The notes beneath the pieces are model-generated. The model saw nothing but the letters and a program-made list of their open reading frames with translations. It did no database searches and was not told the DNA's origin. The translations under genes were made by a program, and so were the position numbers. Shown here piece by piece: positions 1 through 6,684 of a stretch of DNA of 6,725 nt. Positions within the stretch are counted from its first letter, which is position 1. Each line of letters begins with the position of its first letter. This DNA comes from Microscillaceae bacterium (GTDB lineage Bacteria > Bacteroidota > Bacteroidia > Cytophagales > Microscillaceae), in assembly GCA_003449595.1 (NCBI GenBank), contig DMHB01000043.1:1-6725 (forward strand). Direction: 5' to 3'.

Positions 1-519
1 AGCTTATTGTTTATTTTTTGTGCTGTTTTTGCCCTGCCTGCTTGCAAACGTACCGAGGAAGGTTTAAAAAATGATTGGAAATTTGCCAAAGAACGTTGGG
101 ACAAACACAAGAAAAACTACCCCGCGTTGGGCGCATTGCTCGATAAGCAATTGAAAGATGCAGAAGCTATTATGGCCGAGGCCGATAAGCTGAGTAATTT
201 TGAAGAAAAAACCAAGAAAGTAGGCGAAGCCGTAGCCGCCATCAATACCGGTTTTATTGCCGAATTGAATACAGTAGAATACAACAAAGACGAAATCAAG
301 AAAAAAACAGAAAAAATAAAAAAACAAAAGTTCGGCAAGGCTAACCTCAAAAAAGCTGAAAATGCACTCATCGACGGCGATAACGCAGTAGCTGAAGCCG
401 AAAGGATTTTGAAAAACAGCGTGGCTACCAACGACGAAGCCTCAGCTGCTGCCAAAGAGGCCAACAAAGTGCTGAGCAATGCCAAAAAAGGATTGGATGC
501 TGTTGCCAAACTCAAATAA
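1..519 (+). CDS. Putative helical lipoprotein, 5' end cut off by window
   Basis: The frame is open from the first base, and the first possible internal start (TTG at 7) leaves almost no positively charged n-region, so the true start almost certainly lies upstream. The visible part begins with the hydrophobic core of a signal peptide (LLFIFCAVFALPAC). It ends in a lipobox, L-P-A-C, with the acceptor cysteine at codon 43-45, so processing by signal peptidase II and lipid anchoring in the envelope are expected. The mature part, about 158 residues, is very rich in Lys, Ala and Glu with heptad-like spacing and no further Cys. It is probably a helical bundle or coiled coil. The cysteine is followed by K-R-T-E-E, a Lys plus acidic pair near the position used as a surface-export signal in Bacteroidota lipoproteins. 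I do not recognise the family and assign no function. A hairpin 24 bases after the stop probably ends the transcript. Confidence 0.75.
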   Translation, partial: SLLFIFCAVFALPACKRTEEGLKNDWKFAKERWDKHKKNYPALGALLDKQLKDAEAIMAEADKLSNFEEKTKKVGEAVAAINTGFIAELNTVEYNKDEIKKKTEKIKKQKFGKANLKKAENALIDGDNAVAEAERILKNSVATNDEASAAAKEANKVLSNAKKGLDAVAKLK

Positions 520-542
520 TATCGTCTAAGAATTGGTTTTAT

Positions 543-568
543 ATGGCTTGTTTATTTGAACAAGCCAT
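543..568 (+). terminator. Perfect 10-bp hairpin, probable terminator of the lipoprotein gene
   Basis: The arms ATGGCTTGTT (543-552) and AACAAGCCAT (559-568) are exact reverse complements around a 6-base loop. The hairpin starts 24 bases after the TAA of the lipoprotein and ends 26 bases before the next ATG, the usual place for an intrinsic terminator. The sequence after it (TATTTC) is only moderately T-rich, so termination strength is uncertain. The alternative is a leader hairpin of the downstream gene. Confidence 0.5.
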
Positions 569-594
569 TATTTCACCAAAAGCAACTACAAGTA

Positions 595-984
595 ATGACT
601 CAGAAAAAACGTTGGACACTTTTACTCAATCAATCAAGTCGGGGGATTATCATAGTCGCTGCCTTGCTTACTATGCTGGCGCTGCTCTGGTGGGCCAGTA
701 CGCCCAAAGAGCAGGGTATATACACTACTTGGGTGATTGTAGAGGTAAGAGGGGGCGAAAGTACCCACAAAGTTGGCACTACCTACACTTTTTATACTGC
801 CGGTATCTACGAAACCCAGTCGGACGAGCTACGAATGGAAGGCAAACTCAAAGTAGAAGACCGTGTGCTATCGCTGAAATTGGGTAATAATCGGAGTTTG
901 CAATACACTTACGAACGCAGTCAGCAAGAATTATTGCTGCGGTCAAAAAACAGAGACGAGGTTTTGAAGTTAAAAAGGAAGTAA
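595..984 (+). CDS. Small membrane-anchored protein with lipocalin-like beta domain
   Basis: This is a 129-residue protein. An in-frame TTG at 556 would add 13 residues, but it lies in the loop and arm of the hairpin at 543-568, so the ATG at 595 is preferred. Residues 4-16 are basic (KKR, then an Arg) and are followed by one hydrophobic segment at about 17-34 (GIIIVAALLTMLALLWWA). There is no lipobox cysteine and no obvious cleavage site, so it is probably an inner-membrane anchor with the C-terminal part in the periplasm. Residues 40-129 alternate short hydrophobic strands. The pattern is G-x-Y-x-x-W, then T-Y-T-F-Y-x-x-G-x-Y, then a final E-L-L-L-R and L-K-L-K-R. It resembles the small lipocalin-like domains common in Bacteroidota, but this is inference from strand pattern only. 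No catalytic motif is visible. It lies 19 bases before the photolyase and could share its transcript, though no functional link is evident. Confidence 0.65.
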   Translation: MTQKKRWTLLLNQSSRGIIIVAALLTMLALLWWASTPKEQGIYTTWVIVEVRGGESTHKVGTTYTFYTAGIYETQSDELRMEGKLKVEDRVLSLKLGNNRSLQYTYERSQQELLLRSKNRDEVLKLKRK

Positions 985-1003
985 AATCTTCCCTTTTAAT
1001 CGT

Positions 1004-2545
1004 ATGCCCAAAACTTTACGTCTCCTTCTCGGCGACCAACTCAACGCGCAACATACTTGGTTTCGACAAGTTAATCCCGAGGTGTGCTATGTGCTGATGG
1101 AAACCAAAACCGAATGCACCTATGTAAAGCACCATATCCAAAAAATCATTGCTTTTTTCTTAGCGATGCGTGCTTTCGCGGAGGCTTTGCAACAACAAGG
1201 GCATCAGGTTATTTATTTGCGCCTCGACGACCCCAACAATCTGCACAATTTTGAGCAAAACCTCGACCATATCATTGCAACCCATTCTTTCGAGCGGTTT
1301 GAATACCTCTTTCCCGACGAATATCGCTTAGATGTCAGCTTGCGGCAATATGCCCAACAGCTGTCCTTGCCTTATGGTGCTTACGACACCGAACATTTTT
1401 TGACCACCAGAGGCCAGTTAGCTCAAATGTTTCGGGGGAAGAAAACGTATCTGCAAGAGCGCTTTTACAGGCAAATCCGTACCGAACACCAAATTTTGAT
1501 GGACACCGATGGCAAAACACCCCTTACCGGCCAGTGGAATTACGACGTGGACAACAGAAACCGCTATGATGGCAAAGTGCCTATTCCGCCTACGCCACGC
1601 TTGCGCGAAAGCATAGCGCCCATCCAAGAGGCCATCCAGCAAATGGAAATCCCCACTTTGGGCAGTGTCGATGCTTCGCAGTGGATTTGGTACACTACGC
1701 GCCAAGACGCTTTGGCCGCCTTGCAATATTTTGTGGCGCACTGCCTGCCCTATTTTGGCACTTACCAAGATGCAATGCACGCCGACGAGCCTTTTCTATT
1801 TCATTCCAGGCTTTCTTTTGCGCTCAATGTCAAGCTCATTAGTCCTTTGGAGGTAGTAAAGGCGGCCATAGAAGCCTGGCAAGCCAACCCCGAGCGCATT
1901 GGCTTTGCGCAGATTGAAGGCTTTGTCCGTCAAATCATAGGCTGGCGCGAATATATGCGTGGGGTGTATTGGGCACAAATGCCGGACTACGAGCAGCTAA
2001 ACTTTTTTGGACACCAGCGCGAACTACCCCAGTGGTATTGGAACGGCCAAACCCAGATGCGCTGTTTGCAACAAGCCATTGACCAGTCGCTCAAATGGTC
2101 GTATGCCCACCACATCCACCGGTTGATGATAACGGGCAACTTTGCTTTGCTGGCTGGCATCCACCCCGACCAAGTAGATGCTTGGTATTTAGGCATTTAC
2201 ATCGATGCCATCCAATGGGTCGAAATCACCAATACCCGTGGAATGAGCCAGTTTGCCGACGGGGGCATCGTAGGCAGCAAGCCCTATGCTTCGACGGCCA
2301 ATTATATTCATAAAATGAGTAATTATTGTAAGCATTGCGCTTACGAAAAAGACAAAAGAGTGGGCGAAAAAGCTTGTCCGTTCAATAGTTTATATTGGGC
2401 ATTTTATGAGCAACACCGCGACAAGCTGGCGCGTAATTCGCGCAATGCCTTGGTTTACAAAAACTTAGACAAACTCAGCGAAACAGAAAAAGCAGCCGTA
2501 TTGGCGCAAGCCGAACATTACTTGGCAAATTTAGACCGGCTTTAG
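1004..2545 (+). CDS. Iron-sulfur bacterial cryptochrome/photolyase (PhrB-like, probable (6-4) photolyase)
   Basis: The 513-residue protein is full length for the FeS-BCP family (Agrobacterium PhrB is about 507). These flavoproteins use blue or near-UV light to repair (6-4) pyrimidine photoproducts in DNA. They carry FAD, a 6,7-dimethyl-8-ribityllumazine antenna and a [4Fe-4S] cluster. The N-terminus (LLLGDQLN, 7-14) is the typical start of the Rossmann-like antenna domain, and the helical FAD domain fills the second half. Landmarks are IIGWREYMRG (311-320), YAHHIHRLMITGNFALLAGI (367-386) and MSQFADGG (414-421). Cluster cysteines are C354, C442, C445 and C458; the spacing 88/3/13 equals that of PhrB C350/C438/C441/C454. 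With the same +4 offset, H369/H370 match the active-site histidines, W346, W394 and Y395 the electron-transfer residues, and Y428 the conserved active-site tyrosine. Family assignment is firm. Repair versus signalling cannot be settled from sequence. No Shine-Dalgarno is seen before the ATG. The stop overlaps the convergent channel gene by 4 bases. Confidence 0.95.
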   Translation: MPKTLRLLLGDQLNAQHTWFRQVNPEVCYVLMETKTECTYVKHHIQKIIAFFLAMRAFAEALQQQGHQVIYLRLDDPNNLHNFEQNLDHIIATHSFERFEYLFPDEYRLDVSLRQYAQQLSLPYGAYDTEHFLTTRGQLAQMFRGKKTYLQERFYRQIRTEHQILMDTDGKTPLTGQWNYDVDNRNRYDGKVPIPPTPRLRESIAPIQEAIQQMEIPTLGSVDASQWIWYTTRQDALAALQYFVAHCLPYFGTYQDAMHADEPFLFHSRLSFALNVKLISPLEVVKAAIEAWQANPERIGFAQIEGFVRQIIGWREYMRGVYWAQMPDYEQLNFFGHQRELPQWYWNGQTQMRCLQQAIDQSLKWSYAHHIHRLMITGNFALLAGIHPDQVDAWYLGIYIDAIQWVEITNTRGMSQFADGGIVGSKPYASTANYIHKMSNYCKHCAYEKDKRVGEKACPFNSLYWAFYEQHRDKLARNSRNALVYKNLDKLSETEKAAVLAQAEHYLANLDRL

Positions 2546-2550
2546 TCTAA
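2531..2550. terminator. Short inverted repeat across the convergent stop codons
   Basis: TTAGAC (2531-2536) and GTCTAA (2545-2550) are exact reverse complements around an 8-base centre that holds most of both stop codons. It sits exactly where the photolyase and channel genes meet, so it could act as a weak two-way terminator. The stem is only 6 bp and has no T-run on either side, so it may be chance. Confidence 0.25.
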
Positions 2551-3486
2551 CGAGCTTTTGCCTGCCCGCGTAAATATGGTGGTGCTATCGTGCATATAAT
2601 CTATTACTTTGCGCGCCACGATACGCCTGATTTTATATTCCATATCGGTATTGGGTTCTAAAATTTCATACTGAAATTTGAGGATGGCTGCATCTTTGAA
2701 AATAGCGCCGGTTTTGAGGTTATAACTTTGGGGTTTGATAAACTGCTGGTATTCGCTGAGCGCTTCGATGAGTTGCTGCTCCAACAAACCCAGGTCTTGC
2801 AAATGGGTGTAGGCCACCTCAAATTCGATGCTGATTCGGTTAGCCGATTTCTTGCTGTAGTTCACAAACTCGGTGCTGAGTACCATATTGTTCGGAATAT
2901 AAACAAACTCGTCGTCGTCCGATGCCATTTGAATATTGAGCAGGGTAATGTCAACAATGCGGCCTTTGTGTTGGCCAATTTTGACATAATCGCCCAGCGA
3001 GAGCCTGTCGGAAAACATCAAAATCATCCCGTTAATCATATTCGAGATATAATCTTTGGAAAGCAGCGCCAGCGCCGCCGCCACAATGCTGATAGAAGTA
3101 AAAAACTCGCGAATAGCAATCCGAAAGAAAATAAAGGCACTAAATACCCCGATGATAAACAAGAGCAGGGAGTAAATTTGCCGAACCCCGAGCAAGAAAT
3201 TATCGCGATGAAACTCTGCGATTTGGGTGCGCGCACTGTAAACCCTTACAAACAATATCCGCACTGCATCGAGCACCAAATGCGCCGTAAGATAGAAAGA
3301 TAGCGCATCTACATAATGCTCCAAGTCGTGGGCTTTGAGGTAGGTTTTGTAGTAAAACTTCACCACCATAAGTCCTAAAAACAAGCCCAGTCTAACAAAA
3401 ATATAGACCTGCTCGGTGGTGGTCAGCACTTTTTTGCGGATTTGATGCAGCGATAAAGGAAGCAAAGGATTGGTTGAATCAGCCAT
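2542..3486 (-). CDS. MscS-family mechanosensitive ion channel
   Basis: The 314-residue inner-membrane protein is close to the size of E. coli MscS (286). MscS channels open under membrane tension and release solutes during hypo-osmotic shock. Hydrophobic segments lie at about 27-46, 60-82 and 102-122. They are followed by the family's pore-lining helix at about 131-159, an Ala-rich stretch (SIVAAALALLSKDYISNMIN) that ends in NGMILMFSDR. After it comes the diagnostic beta domain: LSLGDYVKI (162-170), G-R-I-V-D-I (175-180), then F-V-Y-I-P-N-N (194-200), the equivalent of the VIPN segment of MscS. The C-terminal 100 residues match the mixed alpha/beta cytoplasmic domain. The pore helix has Ala where MscS has several Gly, so gating may differ. 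The ATG is 12 bases after the stop of the serine hydrolase, and no promoter is visible in that gap, so it is probably the last gene of the operon. Confidence 0.92.
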   Translation of the reverse strand: MADSTNPLLPLSLHQIRKKVLTTTEQVYIFVRLGLFLGLMVVKFYYKTYLKAHDLEHYVDALSFYLTAHLVLDAVRILFVRVYSARTQIAEFHRDNFLLGVRQIYSLLLFIIGVFSAFIFFRIAIREFFTSISIVAAALALLSKDYISNMINGMILMFSDRLSLGDYVKIGQHKGRIVDITLLNIQMASDDDEFVYIPNNMVLSTEFVNYSKKSANRISIEFEVAYTHLQDLGLLEQQLIEALSEYQQFIKPQSYNLKTGAIFKDAAILKFQYEILEPNTDMEYKIRRIVARKVIDYMHDSTTIFTRAGKSSLD

Positions 3487-3498
3487 TTTTGAGTCCGG

Positions 3499-4824
3499 TT
3501 AGTTGGTTTGAAATCGTTTCATCCATTCAAATAAATCTTGCTTAGTCCAATATTTTACACTCCGGATGCCTCGATCCATAGCCGCCATAATATCGAAACT
3601 AAAGCGGGCTTCCTTCCAAGTGCCGGTATTGGTAACCAACACCCAGCTAATGCCGTCGTTTTGGCGCATCACCACGATACCCGTGCCTGCCAAACTGCCG
3701 GTGCGCCACCAGCGATCTTTGTCGGCAGCCCGCCAACCAATGATTTTGGTTTTAGAACTATCGGTCTGGGCAGCATTGCCAATCATCGTTTCGATGGTTT
3801 CGGCTTGCAACATATCTGGCTTGCCGGGCAGGCCATCCACTGCCAGCACCAATTTGAGCAAGTCGGCGGGGGTGGCTATCCATCCGCCCGACGGCCCCAG
3901 CGCCTCGATATGCGTCCCCCCGTCCACACGGCTTACACTATCGCCTTTGCCTTCGATGCCCAATTTAAGTCTGGCACCTTGGTAGTCGTAGTATTTGACT
4001 TCGACTGGTGCGTGCTGCGCCAAGCGGCTATGGCCAATTTGCATCCGGTGAATGCCCAAAGGCTGAAGCACTTGGGTCTGGATATATTTTTCGTAGGGCA
4101 TACCGGTTACTTTTTTGATGACTTCGCCCAGCACACAGTAGCCAAAGTTGGAATAATCGTAGAAAACACCCGGTTCGGCTATCATTTCTTGGGTAAGCAT
4201 AAACCGGATGACGGTGCGAATATCGGCTGGCGGTTTGGTTTTCATCCATTGGGCTATTTCCAAAGTACGAAACAAAGGGTCGGCCCGAAACCGGTTGCGC
4301 CACCCGCCAGCGTGGGTCAGCAAGTGTACCACTTCTATTTCTTCCATCCGTTTGTCGTTTATTTTCAACAAATCGGGGTCGTTGAGGAGGCCATTTTTGC
4401 CAAAAACTTTGTCCGACAGTTTCAGTTTTCCCTGCTCAACCAATTTCATAATTCCCACGGCAGTTACTAATTTCGACACACTGGCGATGCGCAGCAAATG
4501 GTAGGGCTGCATTTTAATTTGCTTTTCTTTGTCGGCATAGCCATAGCCTTTGGCATAGACCAGCCGCCCATCTTTGGCAATGGCTAAGGAAGCGCCCACG
4601 ATTTCTAACTGGCGCATCATCCGCACTACTTGGCTGTCGATGCCTTTCATTTCGGGCAAATCCGACAAGTCATTAACCAAGGCAAAATCATCTAAGGGGA
4701 TACTTTTGGCAGGCAACCAGCGAACTGGTGGTGCCGACGAAGAGCTGCTGCAAGCTCCCAGACCAAAGCTTATCCCAACAATGGCGGCTATGCAGTACCA
4801 ACCCAGTTTAAATGGGCAGCCCAT
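3499..4824 (-). CDS. Serine hydrolase, class C beta-lactamase fold, probable lipoprotein
   Basis: This is a 441-residue protein. The ATG at 4824-4822 is chosen because it shares one base with the ATPase stop (TAATG) and gives a clean lipoprotein signal peptide: short n-region with Lys6, hydrophobic core about 7-24, lipobox L-G-A-C with C25. An upstream in-frame ATG at 4872 would put 16 polar residues before it. The mature part starts with five Ser and no acidic residues, suggesting an anchor facing the periplasm. Active-site motifs of the family are present: S-V-S-K at 115-118 (nucleophile S115, K118), Y-S-N at 224-226 and R-T-G at 374-376. The LLTHAGGW segment (168-175) is also typical. Relatives include D,D-peptidases, esterases, D-amino-acid peptidases and AmpC. 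Y-S-N and R-T-G differ from AmpC Y-A-N and K-T-G, so an esterase or peptidase is likelier than antibiotic resistance. Substrate unknown. Confidence 0.9.
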   Translation of the reverse strand: MGCPFKLGWYCIAAIVGISFGLGACSSSSSAPPVRWLPAKSIPLDDFALVNDLSDLPEMKGIDSQVVRMMRQLEIVGASLAIAKDGRLVYAKGYGYADKEKQIKMQPYHLLRIASVSKLVTAVGIMKLVEQGKLKLSDKVFGKNGLLNDPDLLKINDKRMEEIEVVHLLTHAGGWRNRFRADPLFRTLEIAQWMKTKPPADIRTVIRFMLTQEMIAEPGVFYDYSNFGYCVLGEVIKKVTGMPYEKYIQTQVLQPLGIHRMQIGHSRLAQHAPVEVKYYDYQGARLKLGIEGKGDSVSRVDGGTHIEALGPSGGWIATPADLLKLVLAVDGLPGKPDMLQAETIETMIGNAAQTDSSKTKIIGWRAADKDRWWRTGSLAGTGIVVMRQNDGISWVLVTNTGTWKEARFSFDIMAAMDRGIRSVKYWTKQDLFEWMKRFQTN

Positions 4825-6506
4825 TAAAAACCAATCGGGTTGGCTTGATTGCCTAATTGCTCTTGTACACATAAATCTGTCAGATAGTCCAATTCGGGAG
4901 GTTGATCATTCAACACATTTTCTAAAACGATGCGCCTCACAATGTTGTGAATTTGCCCACCGCTTAGCTCAAAAGAAGCGGCCAAGTGTTGCAATATAAG
5001 TGGGTCGATGTCGGGCAGGCTATTTTTCCAAATGGCTAAGCGGGTTTCAAGTTGGGGTTTGTGAAACTGGATTTTATACAAAAACCGGCGTTCAAAAGCA
5101 TAGTCGAAATTGGCTTGCAGGTTGGAAGTAGCAATCAAAATTCCTTGGAAGTTTTCCAATTCTTGCAGCAAAATATTTTGCATACTGTTGTTCATTTGAT
5201 CTACACTGCTCTGAATATCATAGCGTTTGCTGATGAGCGCATCGGCTTCGTTGAGAAACAGAATAGGGCATTGCGGATAATGGTTGCGGGCTTGTTCGTA
5301 GGTTTTGAAGAGTTGTTTTACCTTTTTTTCTGACTCGCCCACGTACTTGTCGCGGATGGTGGCAATATCGATGAGCAGCAGATTTCTGCCCGACTGGTGT
5401 GCCAAATTATAAGCCAGCTGGGTTTTGCCGGTGCCCGGCTCGCCAAAAAACAAGATGGTGATGCCTTCGGCTAAGCCTACTTGCTTAAATTTCTCGGTAG
5501 CTTTCTGATAGCCCTCGGGGGTGAGCAATTGTGGCAACATATCGATTTTTTTCTGCTCTTGTTCGCCAAAGAAGAGGGCTTGTGGTTTGATTTTTTCAGG
5601 AGAGAGAACTACTACATTTTTAGGGTTAAAAGATTTATGATGCTCTGCGCCCAGCAGCTCATCGCCAAATAGATAATTGATGGCCTTTTCGGTGAGCGAG
5701 AGTTCTTTGCCACCAAAAAAATTGTTGTTGGCAAAACTCACCCATTCTTCTTCGATAAGTTTCGACTGCCCCGACATTATATTTTTCTTGAACCTGATTT
5801 TATGCCCCACCGACTCATATACATAATGCACATACCGCTCTACGTCGGCCTCGTTCGTATCGTTGGCAAAAACATAGCACAAATGCAGCAAGAGCAGCTT
5901 TTCTTCTTCATTGAAAGGCAACCCCAATATTTTTTGTATCAGTGGAAACTTAGACTCGTTTTGCATCAATTGCTTGACTTCAAACAACAGCTCTTCGGTG
6001 GACATTTGGCTGCGTTCGCGCTCGCAAATCAATTCGTTGATGCGCTCGATAACCTCGTAAATATCGGCAAAAGGCTGTAATACAGGCAAATCTTTGTTTT
6101 GGCTGATGCAATTGAAAACAAAATTAGGAATATGAAATCGGGTAGTAATGGCTTTGGTTTCGTAGCCGACACTTTTGAGCAACAACCGGCGCGCTACCAA
6201 ATGATCGAGTTTTGGGATGAAGCCAATCACAAAAAAAGGATTAGCCTCCAAATAGTTTGCCAGGCTTTCCAAATCGCACTCTTTGCCGCTGATATTGAGC
6301 GCAAAAAAAATAGCAAACAACCAAGCTTCATCTATATCTGCGTGCAAATATTGACTAATAAAAGTTATTTCTTTGGACAATGGCTGGAGGATTTCCAATT
6401 TATTATCGGCTGATAGACCAACTCCTTTGAGCAAATTGGCCACCTTTTCGATGCTGCCAAGCAAGCGGTTATCATTCAGCGGGGGAGTGTCGTTGTAAGC
6501 ATACAT
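4824..6506 (-). CDS. AAA+ ATPase with large unassigned N-terminal helical domain
   Basis: This is a 560-residue protein from the ATG at 6506-6504. An in-frame TTG at 6557 would add 17 residues but falls inside a perfect palindrome and is not preferred. Residues 1 to about 310 look all-helical, without a motif I recognise. The AAA+ module fills about 315-530. It contains Walker A G-E-P-G-T-G-K-T (355-362), a pore-loop-like K-Y-V-G-E-S-E-K (387-394), Walker B L-F-L-N-E-A-D (416-422), sensor 1 A-T-S-N (459-462), a paired arginine E-R-R-F (472-475) as likely arginine finger, and sensor 2 S-G-G-Q-I-x-N (515-521). Walker B has Asn419 where the canonical motif has Asp; the catalytic Glu420 is kept. 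The pore loop suggests a hexameric remodeller that threads protein substrates in the cytoplasm, but the substrate is unknown. It is the first gene of a probable operon with the hydrolase (TAATG coupling) and the channel. Confidence 0.9.
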   Translation of the reverse strand: MYAYNDTPPLNDNRLLGSIEKVANLLKGVGLSADNKLEILQPLSKEITFISQYLHADIDEAWLFAIFFALNISGKECDLESLANYLEANPFFVIGFIPKLDHLVARRLLLKSVGYETKAITTRFHIPNFVFNCISQNKDLPVLQPFADIYEVIERINELICERERSQMSTEELLFEVKQLMQNESKFPLIQKILGLPFNEEEKLLLLHLCYVFANDTNEADVERYVHYVYESVGHKIRFKKNIMSGQSKLIEEEWVSFANNNFFGGKELSLTEKAINYLFGDELLGAEHHKSFNPKNVVVLSPEKIKPQALFFGEQEQKKIDMLPQLLTPEGYQKATEKFKQVGLAEGITILFFGEPGTGKTQLAYNLAHQSGRNLLLIDIATIRDKYVGESEKKVKQLFKTYEQARNHYPQCPILFLNEADALISKRYDIQSSVDQMNNSMQNILLQELENFQGILIATSNLQANFDYAFERRFLYKIQFHKPQLETRLAIWKNSLPDIDPLILQHLAASFELSGGQIHNIVRRIVLENVLNDQPPELDYLTDLCVQEQLGNQANPIGF

Positions 6507-6547
6507 AGAATTGTCGCAGGTACTGACGTTAAGTAATGGTAATCGAA

Positions 6548-6561
6548 GGCTTTGCAAAGCC
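6548..6561. promoter_or_regulatory. Perfect 14-bp palindrome, candidate operator
   Basis: GGCTTTGCAAAGCC reads the same on both strands with no mismatch. It lies 41 bases upstream of the ATPase ATG, a position suited to a dimeric regulator or to a structure in the 5' leader of the operon. No regulator gene is present in the window and I do not recognise the site as that of a known factor. Confidence 0.4.
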
Positions 6562-6645
6562 CGTAAGACTTACTTTTTAAAAGCACAAATTGGTGTCAAA
6601 AAACACAAACGCATTCAATTTATTAAACTTCTTGAAAAAATAAGG

Positions 6646-6674
6646 TTTTGGTAGTAGTTGAAGTGCTTTTGGTA
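6646..6674 (+). repeat. Two direct copies of TTTTGGTA, 21 bases apart
   Basis: The 8-base copies are at 6646-6653 and 6667-6674, start to start 21 bases, that is two turns of the helix, just before the possible start codon at 6685. This could be a paired protein-binding site. The motif is short and the DNA AT-rich, so chance is quite possible. Confidence 0.2.
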
Positions 6675-6684
6675 AAAACGATTT

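Larger units (their letters stand above)
6507..6684. other. Divergent AT-rich intergenic region
   Basis: This 178-base stretch separates the minus-strand ATPase operon from a possible plus-strand gene and must hold the operon promoter. It contains the palindrome at 6548-6561 and the TTTTGGTA direct repeat at 6646/6667. I found no good Bacteroidota promoter (TAnnTTTG with an upstream TTG at correct spacing) on either strand. A minus-strand TTGACA (6599-6594) lacks a convincing -10 box. Confidence 0.6.

Noticed and set aside
551..558. TTTATTTG as a Bacteroidota -7 box for the small membrane protein, with TTG at 533.
   Set aside because: It has one mismatch to TAnnTTTG, the spacing of 15 bases is too short, and it lies inside the hairpin.
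556..594. TTG start giving a 13-residue longer form of the small membrane protein.
   Set aside because: The codon lies in the loop and arm of the perfect hairpin at 543-568; the ATG at 595 gives a normal basic start before the membrane segment.
2728..3303. A 191-codon open frame on the plus strand.
   Set aside because: It lies antisense inside the MscS channel gene, which is clearly the coding strand; the translation has no recognisable domain.
3538..4470. A 310-codon open frame on the plus strand.
   Set aside because: It is antisense to the serine hydrolase, whose minus-strand frame has all three catalytic motifs and a lipoprotein signal. The plus-strand translation shows no family features.
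3499..4824. Calling the serine hydrolase an AmpC antibiotic-resistance beta-lactamase.
   Set aside because: Y-S-N and R-T-G replace the AmpC Y-A-N and K-T-G, and the protein is longer and lipid-anchored; the fold covers many esterases and peptidases.
4825..4872. Upstream ATG at 4872 for the serine hydrolase.
   Set aside because: It would overlap the ATPase by 49 bases and place 16 polar residues before the signal peptide. The ATG at 4824 makes a TAATG junction and a standard lipoprotein signal.
6507..6557. TTG start at 6557 for the ATPase.
   Set aside because: It falls in the middle of the 14-bp palindrome and adds a 17-residue stretch with no conserved character; the ATG at 6506 is the simpler choice.
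6594..6599. TTGACA on the minus strand as a -35 box for the operon.
   Set aside because: No acceptable -10 hexamer occurs 16-18 bases downstream, and Bacteroidota mostly use a different promoter consensus.
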